From: Bacteroidota bacterium
GTDB lineage: Bacteria; Bacteroidota; Bacteroidia; B-17B0; Aurantibacillaceae
NCBI GenBank assembly: GCA_018267475.1
Contig: JAFDYI010000028.1
Span: 37,761-101,760 of the forward strand
Direction: 5' to 3'
DNA: 64,000 bases
The translations under genes were made by a program, and so were the position numbers. Every line of letters starts with the position of its first letter. Within the stretch, counting starts at the first letter, position 1. The notes under the pieces are model-generated. The model saw only the letters and a program-made list of their open reading frames with translations. It was not told the origin of the DNA and did no database searches. This document shows positions 28,442 to 36,077 of the stretch, in pieces.

Positions 28442-29413
28442 ATGAGCAAGATAAAATACAAATTTAATACTAAAAACCTTACTTACGAAAAGGTTCATAC
28501 TACGTGGAAAGAGCGTGGTCTGAAAGTATTATCGTACTTGGCTACCGGCACCGTGTTTGCTACCATTACCATTTTGCTGGCCTACCGTTTTATTGATTCT
28601 CCTAAAGAAAAACAGCTAAACCGCGAAATTGAAAAACTGCAACTGCAATACGATTTATTAAACCAAAAAATGAGCATGGCTCAAACCGTATTGGGAGATT
28701 TACAAGACCGAGACAACAACATATACCGCGTTATCTTTGAAACAGACCCTATACCCAACAGCATACGCAAGGCCGGTTTTGGCGGTAGCGAGCGTTACAA
28801 AAGCTTAGAAGGGTTTGAAAGCAGCGATTTAATGAAAGAAACTTCAAAAAAATTGGACGTGCTGCTAAAGCAGTTATACATTCAATCTAAATCGTTTGAC
28901 GATGTATTAAAATTAGCGAAAAACAAAGAGCAAATGCTCAGTTCTATTCCTGCTATCATGCCGCTAAACATCAAAAGCATTATTCATCAGCCGGGCGGTT
29001 TTGGTTGGCGTACACACCCTATTTATAAAACACAAGAACTGCACCCCGGCATGGATTTCCCGGCAGCTGAGGGCACCCCTATATATGCTACCGGCGATGG
29101 GGTAGTTACCCAAGCCGATGCCGCTCTGCAAGGATATGGCAACCACGTAGTTATAGACCATAGTTTTGGCTATCAAACGCTATATGGACACATGAGCAAA
29201 ATAAACGTGCGTGCCGGTCAAAAAATAAAAAGAGGCGAATTGGTTGGTCTTGTAGGCAGCACCGGTTTAAGCACCGCCCCTCACCTGCATTACGAAGTGA
29301 TTAAAAATAATCAAAAAATAAACCCTATTAATTTTTACTATAACGACCTAAGTCCGGATCAATACCAACAAATGCTGCAAGCCTCTCAGCAGTCGTCGCA
29401 GTCGTTCGACTAA
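28442..29413 (+). CDS. M23-family peptidase, single-pass membrane protein
   Basis: The start is placed at ATG 28442 (MSKIKYKFNTKNLTYEKV) because a full promoter lies just upstream within the longer frame. This gives 323 residues. One membrane helix at about 37-57 is followed by a coiled coil (about 58-85) and a C-terminal LytM domain with H and D in LHPGMDFPAAEGTPIYATGDG and the second His motif APHLHYEV. Membrane-anchored coiled-coil M23 proteins usually regulate or perform cell wall cleavage during growth or division. The APC permease gene follows after 1 bp. Confidence 0.88.
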   Translation: MSKIKYKFNTKNLTYEKVHTTWKERGLKVLSYLATGTVFATITILLAYRFIDSPKEKQLNREIEKLQLQYDLLNQKMSMAQTVLGDLQDRDNNIYRVIFETDPIPNSIRKAGFGGSERYKSLEGFESSDLMKETSKKLDVLLKQLYIQSKSFDDVLKLAKNKEQMLSSIPAIMPLNIKSIIHQPGGFGWRTHPIYKTQELHPGMDFPAAEGTPIYATGDGVVTQADAALQGYGNHVVIDHSFGYQTLYGHMSKINVRAGQKIKRGELVGLVGSTGLSTAPHLHYEVIKNNQKINPINFYYNDLSPDQYQQMLQASQQSSQSFD

Positions 29414-29414
29414 T

Positions 29415-30713
29415 ATGTCCGCATCAAAAATTAATTTTAATACCGCCGTAGCCATTGTAGTAGCCAACATGATTGGTACCGGTGTTTTTACCAGTTTGGG
29501 GTTTCAGGTATTAGATATTCAATCGGCTTTTGCCATTATATTATTATGGGTATTAGGAGGTATTATGGCCTTATGTGGCGCCTTAGTATATGGCGAAATA
29601 GGCTCTGTATATACCCAATCGGGGGGTGAATACAACTATTTATCTAAACTATACCACCCCGTAGTAGGTTTTTTAAGCGGTTGGGTTTCATCTACCGTAG
29701 GCTTTGCTGCACCTGTAGCTTTGGCCTCTATGGCTCTGGGGCATTATGTTACCGGCGTTTTTCCAAATGTGCAACCTACCGTTGTAGCCTTATTTGTAGT
29801 AGTACTTATTACCGTTATTCATGCTACCAACATTAAAACGGGAGCCGCCTTTCAACGCTACGCCACTTACATCAAAATAGTATTTATCGTACTGTTTATT
29901 ATTGGTGGTTTTATATTGGCTAAACCGGTTCCGGATATTTCGTTCTTACCCAACGGGCATACTTTTACTGATATTTTTGGAAGCGCTGCCTTTGCCGTTT
30001 CTCTATTTTGGGTTTCGTACTCATACAGCGGCTGGAATGCGGCCGCCTACATTTCGGGAGAGATAGAAAACCCGCAAAAAAACGTACCCAAATCGCTACT
30101 GATAGGAACCTTAATAGTAAGCGTTTTATATGTATTGCTCAACGCTCTTTTTTTATACTCAACCCCAACTACCGACCTAAAAGGTCAAATAGAAATAGGG
30201 CACATTAGCGCCACCCATATTTTTGGCACCAATGCCGGAAAGACTATGAGTTTGATTATTTCGTTGCTTTTAGTATCTTCTATCAGCGCCATGATACTAG
30301 CCGGCCCGCGCGTTGTTGCCTCCATTGGTAACGACGTACAAGCGCTGCGCTTGTTTACAAAAAAAAATAAAAACGAAGTGCCTTATGTAGCGGTATTATT
30401 TCAATCTTTTGTATCCATAGTTCTTATTCTTACAGCTAAGTTTAACGAAGTGTTAGAGCTAATAGGTTTTACCCTTACCTTATTTACCACACTTACGGTA
30501 TTTGGTATTTTTATTTTACGAAAAAAGCAAAGAGTTGCTAACGAAACTACTTACAAAACATGGGGCTACCCTATTACCCCTATTTTGTTTTTACTCATTA
30601 ACGGCTGGATTCTATACTACGGCTTTAGTTCTAAAATGCAAATGGCCTTACTAGGATTAGCGCTGGTTTTGGCAGGGCTTCCTGTTTATTTTATAGGCAA
30701 GAAAAAACAATAA
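29415..30713 (+). CDS. APC-family amino acid permease
   Basis: The 432-residue protein has twelve hydrophobic segments. The first carries NTAVAIVVANMIGTGVFTSLGF, the unwound helix 1 substrate loop of the APC superfamily, and helix 6 carries SLFWVSYSYSGWNAAAYISGE. The substrate is probably an amino acid but cannot be specified. It starts 1 bp after the M23 gene and probably shares its transcript. Confidence 0.9.
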   Translation: MSASKINFNTAVAIVVANMIGTGVFTSLGFQVLDIQSAFAIILLWVLGGIMALCGALVYGEIGSVYTQSGGEYNYLSKLYHPVVGFLSGWVSSTVGFAAPVALASMALGHYVTGVFPNVQPTVVALFVVVLITVIHATNIKTGAAFQRYATYIKIVFIVLFIIGGFILAKPVPDISFLPNGHTFTDIFGSAAFAVSLFWVSYSYSGWNAAAYISGEIENPQKNVPKSLLIGTLIVSVLYVLLNALFLYSTPTTDLKGQIEIGHISATHIFGTNAGKTMSLIISLLLVSSISAMILAGPRVVASIGNDVQALRLFTKKNKNEVPYVAVLFQSFVSIVLILTAKFNEVLELIGFTLTLFTTLTVFGIFILRKKQRVANETTYKTWGYPITPILFLLINGWILYYGFSSKMQMALLGLALVLAGLPVYFIGKKKQ

Positions 30714-30714
30714 G

Positions 30715-30722
30715 TATATTTG
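30715..30722 (+). promoter_or_regulatory. -7 promoter box of the SDR gene, possible leaderless start
   Basis: TATATTTG is an exact consensus match ending 4 bases before ATG 30727. If transcription starts about 4 bases after the box, the mRNA would have no, or almost no, 5' leader. Confidence 0.5.
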
Positions 30723-30726
30723 TAAC

Positions 30727-31491
30727 ATGTTTCATTTGCAAAAGAAAATCATTGTTGTTACCGGCGCTTGCGGCTTGCTGGGCAAAACCTTTGTTCAAGC
30801 TATTTTAAAACAACAAGCTACTGTTATAGCTGCCGACATAAATGCTTCGTTGCTTCAAGCGCTAAAAAAAGAAATACCCTCCGCGCATTTAGAAATACTG
30901 GAGCTGGATATTACCTCTAAAACATCTATACAAACCGCTATCGAAATCCTGCATGAAAAATACGGAAAAATAGATGCCTTAGTAAACAATGCCTACCCGC
31001 GCAACAAAAACTACGGAGCCCTTTTGGAAGAGGTAAGCTATTCTGATTTTTGTGAAAACACCAACCTGCATTTGGGAGGATATTTTTTGTGCATGCAACA
31101 ATTTGCTTTATACTTTAAAAAACAAGGATATGGGAATGTAATAAGCATGTCTTCTGTATATGGAGTAATCCCTCCTCGTTTTGAGGTGTATGAAAATGCT
31201 CATTTTACCATGCCGGTTGAGTATGCGGCTATAAAATCGGCGGTAGTACACCTTAGTAAATACTTCGCAACGTATTACAAACAAAAAAACATTCGTTTTA
31301 ACTGTATCAGTCCGGGTGGTATTTTTAACAACCAAGATAAAGACTTTGTAAAAAAATACAATCAATTAAGCTTAAACAAAGGCATGTTGGATAAAGAAGA
31401 TATAGAGGGTGCTCTTTTATTTTTATTATCCGATGCTTCGGCATACATAAATGGACAAAACATAGTGGTAGATGACGGCTTCAGCCTTTAA
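30727..31491 (+). CDS. Short-chain dehydrogenase/reductase
   Basis: This 254-residue SDR has the nucleotide-binding GACGLLGKTF motif (about 13-22), NNA in VNNAYPRN and the catalytic S-YxxxK set (SMSSVYG and YAAIKSAVVHLSKY). The RNKNYGALLEEVSYSDF segment and the C-terminal INGQNIVVDDGFSL recall the PtmA-type oxidoreductases of nonulosonic acid and flagellin glycan loci, but no such locus surrounds it. The substrate is not known. It has its own promoter box immediately upstream. Confidence 0.82.
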   Translation: MFHLQKKIIVVTGACGLLGKTFVQAILKQQATVIAADINASLLQALKKEIPSAHLEILELDITSKTSIQTAIEILHEKYGKIDALVNNAYPRNKNYGALLEEVSYSDFCENTNLHLGGYFLCMQQFALYFKKQGYGNVISMSSVYGVIPPRFEVYENAHFTMPVEYAAIKSAVVHLSKYFATYYKQKNIRFNCISPGGIFNNQDKDFVKKYNQLSLNKGMLDKEDIEGALLFLLSDASAYINGQNIVVDDGFSL

Positions 31492-31573
31492 AAACACGAA
31501 TTTTTAACACTCTAAATTTTCCCTAAAAAAATAAAAAAAATCGTAACCTAATTTGTTGTACATTCGCAAAATT

Positions 31574-32284
31574 GTGAGCAAAAATTTAGTCATCATACCC
31601 ACCTATAACGAAAAAGAAAACATCAAAAAGATGATTGAAAAGGTGTTTTCTCTTCAGCCTGCCTTTGAATTGCTTATTATAGACGATGGCTCGCCCGATG
31701 GAACGGCCGACATCATTAAATCATTACAACCAACATACCCCAACCAATTACACCTAATACAGCGAAAAGGAAAAATGGGCTTGGGCACCGCCTACATAAC
31801 CGGTTTTAAATGGGCAATAGAAAAAAAATACGATTATATTTTTGAAATGGATTGCGATTTTTCGCACAACCCCGATGATTTGCCGCGCTTGCTGCAAGCC
31901 TGCGAAAACGGAGCTGATGTGTCGGTAGGCTCGCGATACTGCAAAGGAGGGAAAGTAAAAAACTGGCCTGTAGGGCGCATCTTAATGAGCTACTTTGCTT
32001 CGGTATATGTACGCGCCGTGTTATGGATTGGCGTAAGCGATACCACGGCCGGTTTTAAATGTTACAAACGCCACGTATTAGAAAAAATAAATTTAGATGC
32101 CATAAAATTTATGGGCTACGCCTTCCAAATAGAGATGAAATATACCGCTTTGAAAAAAGGATTTACCATAAAAGAAGTACCTATCACTTTTATTGACCGC
32201 ATAGAAGGCGTATCTAAAATGAGTGGGAAAATTTTTAAAGAAGCTTTTTTGGGCGTTTTAGAAATGCGTTTCAGAAAAATATAA
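31574..32284 (+). CDS. Polyprenol monophosphomannose synthase (GT2)
   Basis: The frame is open from a TTG at 31553, but GTG 31574 (MSKNLVIIPTYNEKEN, 236 residues) fits the family N-terminus. The GT-A motifs are IIDDGSPDGT (about 34-43), RKGKMGLGTAYITGF (about 64-78), the DxD-like EMDCDFSHNPDD (about 90-101) and VSVGSRYCKGG. The enzyme transfers mannose (or glucose) from a nucleotide sugar to a polyprenyl phosphate, a donor for periplasmic glycosylation. It lacks the C-terminal membrane segments of larger relatives. A 57-codon basic frame follows 13 bp downstream. Confidence 0.88.
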   Translation: MSKNLVIIPTYNEKENIKKMIEKVFSLQPAFELLIIDDGSPDGTADIIKSLQPTYPNQLHLIQRKGKMGLGTAYITGFKWAIEKKYDYIFEMDCDFSHNPDDLPRLLQACENGADVSVGSRYCKGGKVKNWPVGRILMSYFASVYVRAVLWIGVSDTTAGFKCYKRHVLEKINLDAIKFMGYAFQIEMKYTALKKGFTIKEVPITFIDRIEGVSKMSGKIFKEAFLGVLEMRFRKI

Positions 32285-32297
32285 ATACCCAAAAAAA

Positions 32298-32471
32298 ATG
32301 AAGCCAAAATCAAAACCTTCCTCTTCCAAAAAAAAACCGAAGTTACAGAAGAAAAAAACGAAGAAAAAGAAGACAACGCAGGTCGTTCAGCAAACGATGG
32401 TAGAATACATAACCGTATTAGACAGCAAAGAAATGATTTGCGAGGACTACGGAGATTACACCGGTTTGTAA
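32298..32471 (+). CDS. Small Lys-rich protein, unknown
   Basis: An ATG-initiated frame of 57 codons starts 13 bp after the mannosyltransferase gene. The first half is strongly basic (KPKSKPSSSKKKPKLQKKK), and the second half is non-repetitive and ends EYITVLDSKEMICEDYGDYT then GL. The ordinary C-terminal half and the position at the end of a transcript favour a real gene. A long A-rich stretch at the start also makes chance coding possible. No family is recognised. Confidence 0.4.
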   Translation: MKPKSKPSSSKKKPKLQKKKTKKKKTTQVVQQTMVEYITVLDSKEMICEDYGDYTGL

Positions 32472-32577
32472 ATTCAGCCTATAAAGCACTGCTCTTTGGA
32501 TATTTTTTTTGCACTCTTTCACACAATGTTCCGCCTACTTCTAAGCCTTTTATAAAATCAAAGCGCTTATAGCTAAA

Positions 32578-32652
32578 TGGTAGTCTCGATAGGAATCGAA
32601 CCTATATCAAAAGTTTAGGAAACTTCTATTCTATCCATTGAACTACGAGACC
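32578..32652 (-). tRNA. tRNA-Arg (anticodon CCT)
   Basis: The minus strand reads a complete cloverleaf: acceptor GGTCTCG/CGAGACT, D-arm TTCAATGGATAGAA, anticodon stem GAAGT/ACTTT with loop TTCCTAA (anticodon CCT), T-arm TATAG-GTTCGATTC-CTATC. The 3' CCA is encoded (TGG at 32578-32580 on the plus strand). It reads AGG codons. The flanking stretch 32653-32869 is AT-rich with nothing recognisable. Confidence 0.93.
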
Positions 32653-32869
32653 AACAACCATTACACTTTCAGTAAAAAAAGAAAGCGCAAAGGTATTATT
32701 TTTACAAAATAAACCACAAAAGTTATTTATCTCTTTATAAGAAAAAGTTAAAGTATGAATTTAAAAAAAAGACTTTAAAATTCTGCTTTTCAGCAAAATA
32801 CATGTTTTTTTTAAAAATTCCATAGTGTTGCAAATAAAAGAAAATGCCTCGTTTTGTTGTAATCTTATT

Positions 32870-33283
32870 TTAAGATGAAGCAAGATACGCTTGCAACCAA
32901 TTATATACCTCATCATTCATTTCTGAAAAAAGTTTGGTGGGCACATAGGGTTTGTGCAAACTTATCAGGCTTTGAAAATCTAATTTTTGAGCCATATTAA
33001 AAGCCACTAAAGCTCTTGCTAGCACATTATCTTTTTCTGGTTTGCGCTCACTCAGTATAAATTTCAAAAAATCATTAAACGGAACATACAAATTGTTTGC
33101 ATTAAGAATAGAAACATACGATTCTTTGCCTACCAGGCTGTTTACTGCCTCAATAGCCTCTACGCCCATGTTCACATTTATAGGCATTTCTTTGGTAAAA
33201 GTAAGCAATGCTACCTGAGGTTTTACCAGTTCCACCGATAGGAAATCTAACTGTATTTTTTTTGTTTTTTTAGCGCCTGTCAT
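32870..33283 (-). CDS. Conserved-looking hypothetical protein
   Basis: I do not recognise a family. The 137-residue soluble product has no signal peptide or membrane segment. It has a mixed alpha/beta pattern (FLSVELVKPQVALLTF, then ESYVSILNANNLYVPF, then helices to the end) that might be a STAS-like fold. That is a weak guess. A near-consensus -7 box TATTTTTA lies 22 bp upstream (33306-33313). Its coding quality and isolated promoter support a real gene. It follows the TonB receptor gene divergently placed in the same direction. Confidence 0.55.
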   Translation of the reverse strand: MTGAKKTKKIQLDFLSVELVKPQVALLTFTKEMPINVNMGVEAIEAVNSLVGKESYVSILNANNLYVPFNDFLKFILSERKPEKDNVLARALVAFNMAQKLDFQSLISLHKPYVPTKLFSEMNDEVYNWLQAYLASS

Positions 33284-33331
33284 AACATTACCTTGTTTGG
33301 TCGGGTAAAAATACGACTTTATCTAATAAAA

Positions 33332-35830
33332 TCAAAATTTAATTTGTAATTTAACATTTACCTGCCGGTTGGTAAGGTAATTGGGTACTCCATAGCTTAC
33401 CCCCGAAACGGAATTTATCCATGTATAAGATACGGTATTGTTGATGCCCAGCAAGTTCATAACCTCTAAGCCCAGCCAAGCCGAGCGTATGAAGTGGAAA
33501 GGATTGTTTTTGGAAAGGGGTTTTTCTTCGCGTATAAAATCGTAGGTAAAATTGATATCTACCCTTTTGTAAGAAGGATAACGAAAGTTATTAGCCATCA
33601 AATCTTTTCTTCCTAAAATGGTTATAGGCAGGCCGGTACCAAATATAAAATTCAAACCCATTTTAAAGGCAGGCAACTTGGGCAAATGGTCTTGAAAAAA
33701 CATATTAAGGGTTACTAATTGGTCGGTGGGACGCGGTATATAGCCTTTGGTATGATACACGCTATCGGTTTTGGTAGTAACCGACAAGCCCGGATAAAAG
33801 GCTTGTCCGGTTTGGTCGGTATAGGTATAGTAGCCCAAGCCCTGTATTTTTTCGGCGGTGTGCATTACACTTAGGCTTATCCACGATTCTACTCCTTTTA
33901 TAAATTCGCCGTTAAGGCGCATATCAATACCGGTGGCATAGCCTTGCGAATTGTTAGTGCCGTAGTAACGTATCAGCACGTTGTTGATGTCGTAGGGCAC
34001 TAAATTTTTCATTTGTTTGTAATACAGGGCTCCCATAAATTTAAAAGGACGGCGCCACATTTTAAAATCAACATCTCCCGAAAGCACGTAGTGTATTGAT
34101 TCTTGCGCCTTCAAGTTGGTATTGATTTGCCCCTGCAAATTCAGCATTTCTCTAAAAAAAGGCGGCTGGTAATAATAACCCCACGAAGCTCTAAACACCC
34201 AATTGCGTTTCCAATGAGGCATATAAGCAGCCGTAACGCGCGGACTCAACACATTTTGTTGATTTAAAGTCCAATAATTACTGCGAATGCCCGCGCTAAG
34301 TGTAAGGTTTGACGTATCTTTCAATGGTTTATCCCACACATATTCAGCGTATTCCATAATACGGGCGCTTTGCACGTTTACCTGCGATTTTAGTACATAA
34401 GGCAGGTTAATAGCGGTTGGACTTTGAGGAACGCTATACCCGGCCGAGTCTAAATAGTTCCACTCATTCATTTTATTAGAAATAATTTCTTCTTGCCCGC
34501 GCAAGCCCCACAAAAAGGTGTGCCGTTTTTTTTGATACTTCCCTTTGTGCTCAAGTATAAAAACATTGGCATGCAAGTAATCTCGCCCGTTATTTAAATA
34601 GGTACCCACCCCTAAGTTGTAAGCGGTATTTCCGAAACTGGCACTGCCAAAATCGTTGTTTAATTGATTGATGTAGTACTGCCCTTGTATAGTAAAAGTT
34701 TGATCCTCATTATCGCGGTAGCCCGATGCAATAAATTTTAAACTAAGGCTGTCTTTGGGTTTATAGGTAGCCGATAAAGCGCTAAAATAGGTTTGGTAAT
34801 TGCTTATTTCTTGCCCGTCAAAATACACATCAAAACTCAAGGCATTTTGAAACGTGCCAAAAGTAGTTTTTCTATTGGCGGGAATAACCAAGTATTTATT
34901 ATCCGAAATCATACCCAAGTACTCTAAGGTAAGTTTTTCGCTAATATCAAAGGTAAGATGCGCTTGCACGTCGTAAAAACTGGGTTTATATTCTCCTTTA
35001 GTATCCATGGCTTTTAGCACATACTGGGTGTTTCTATAACGAGCGCCTACCTGCCACGAAAAAAGTTTGTTTTTGGTACAATTTTCTACGCTTACGCTGC
35101 CCCCTAACAAACCGCCCTGCACCGATGCGCCAAAGTTGCGGGGCTTGCGGTACTGAACATCTAATACCGACGACATTTTATCGCCGTACTTAGCTTCAAA
35201 ACCACCCGATGAAAAGTGAAGGCTTGACACCATATCCGGGTTGGGAAAACTAAGCCCCATTTGCTGACCGGTACCGGCCAAAAATGGGCGAAAAACTTCT
35301 ACATCGTTTACATAAACCAGGTTTTCATCAAAGCTGCCGCCTCGTACCGAATAGCTGCTGCTAAGCTCGTTGCTGCTTTGCACCCCTAAACCCTGCGCCA
35401 GTAATATCTTGCTGATATCGGGGGTAGGGCCTGCCAACTTAAAATAATCTTTCGATTGTATGTAAATATCTTCTTGTTTGCGGTTTTCGCTTATTACGGT
35501 TACGTCTTCTATTTCATTTTTAAAAACAAGGTGCGGACTTAGTTTTATTTTTTCGTGGGGTTTGGCTTGTATTTTTTTGCTAAACGTTTTGTAACTTAAA
35601 TTGATAAAATGCAGTTCCACTTCCTTGCCGGCCTCAATAACAATTTGATATTTGCCATCGGCATCAGTAATGGCGGGGTTGCTTTTGCCATCTGCCGTTA
35701 CTACATTCACATCTTGCAAAGGATTGTTGCCGTCGTCGGTTACGATACCGCTTACGGTAGCTGTTTGCGCCACCAGTCTTGCGCTTAATAGCAACAAGAA
35801 TAAACTTATTTGAAAAAAATATCTATACAA
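33332..35830 (-). CDS. TonB-dependent receptor with carboxypeptidase-like N-domain
   Basis: The frame is open to a TTG at 35857, but that TTG sits in a -7-like box (AATCTTTG), so I prefer TTG 35830 (MYRYFFQIS). This gives about 832 residues; the start remains uncertain. A signal peptide (to about LVAQ) is followed by a CarboxypepD_reg-like beta domain (about 22-105, VSGIVTDDGNNPLQDVNVV), a plug (about 110-230, with SSSYSVRGGSFDENLVYVND) and a 22-strand barrel ending in VNVKLQIKF. No SusD-like partner is adjacent, so it is not a standard Sus pair. The substrate is unknown. Confidence 0.9.
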   Translation of the reverse strand: MYRYFFQISLFLLLLSARLVAQTATVSGIVTDDGNNPLQDVNVVTADGKSNPAITDADGKYQIVIEAGKEVELHFINLSYKTFSKKIQAKPHEKIKLSPHLVFKNEIEDVTVISENRKQEDIYIQSKDYFKLAGPTPDISKILLAQGLGVQSSNELSSSYSVRGGSFDENLVYVNDVEVFRPFLAGTGQQMGLSFPNPDMVSSLHFSSGGFEAKYGDKMSSVLDVQYRKPRNFGASVQGGLLGGSVSVENCTKNKLFSWQVGARYRNTQYVLKAMDTKGEYKPSFYDVQAHLTFDISEKLTLEYLGMISDNKYLVIPANRKTTFGTFQNALSFDVYFDGQEISNYQTYFSALSATYKPKDSLSLKFIASGYRDNEDQTFTIQGQYYINQLNNDFGSASFGNTAYNLGVGTYLNNGRDYLHANVFILEHKGKYQKKRHTFLWGLRGQEEIISNKMNEWNYLDSAGYSVPQSPTAINLPYVLKSQVNVQSARIMEYAEYVWDKPLKDTSNLTLSAGIRSNYWTLNQQNVLSPRVTAAYMPHWKRNWVFRASWGYYYQPPFFREMLNLQGQINTNLKAQESIHYVLSGDVDFKMWRRPFKFMGALYYKQMKNLVPYDINNVLIRYYGTNNSQGYATGIDMRLNGEFIKGVESWISLSVMHTAEKIQGLGYYTYTDQTGQAFYPGLSVTTKTDSVYHTKGYIPRPTDQLVTLNMFFQDHLPKLPAFKMGLNFIFGTGLPITILGRKDLMANNFRYPSYKRVDINFTYDFIREEKPLSKNNPFHFIRSAWLGLEVMNLLGINNTVSYTWINSVSGVSYGVPNYLTNRQVNVKLQIKF

Positions 35831-36077
35831 AACGCTTGTAACGAAAAAAGAGCGCAAAGATTGTATTTTTTTAACAAAATAGTGCTTTTTTGTATAAAAA
35901 AGCCCGACACGCTTGAATCCTTCAGCTAAAAAACCTTTTTGCTCCGGGTTATGGTGCTTTTTTTATCCACCACTTTAATTCTAAACTTTTTGTTAAAGAT
36001 TGCTTTTTCCTTTGTTTCGCAGGTATTTCGGTTTATTATTGCAAAAACTTCTTTTGTTGTTTACAACCCCTAATAAT

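Noticed and set aside
36000..36077. Longer N-terminus of the second C10 protease from a TTG
   Set aside because: The added 26 residues precede a normal signal peptide starting at ATG 36078.
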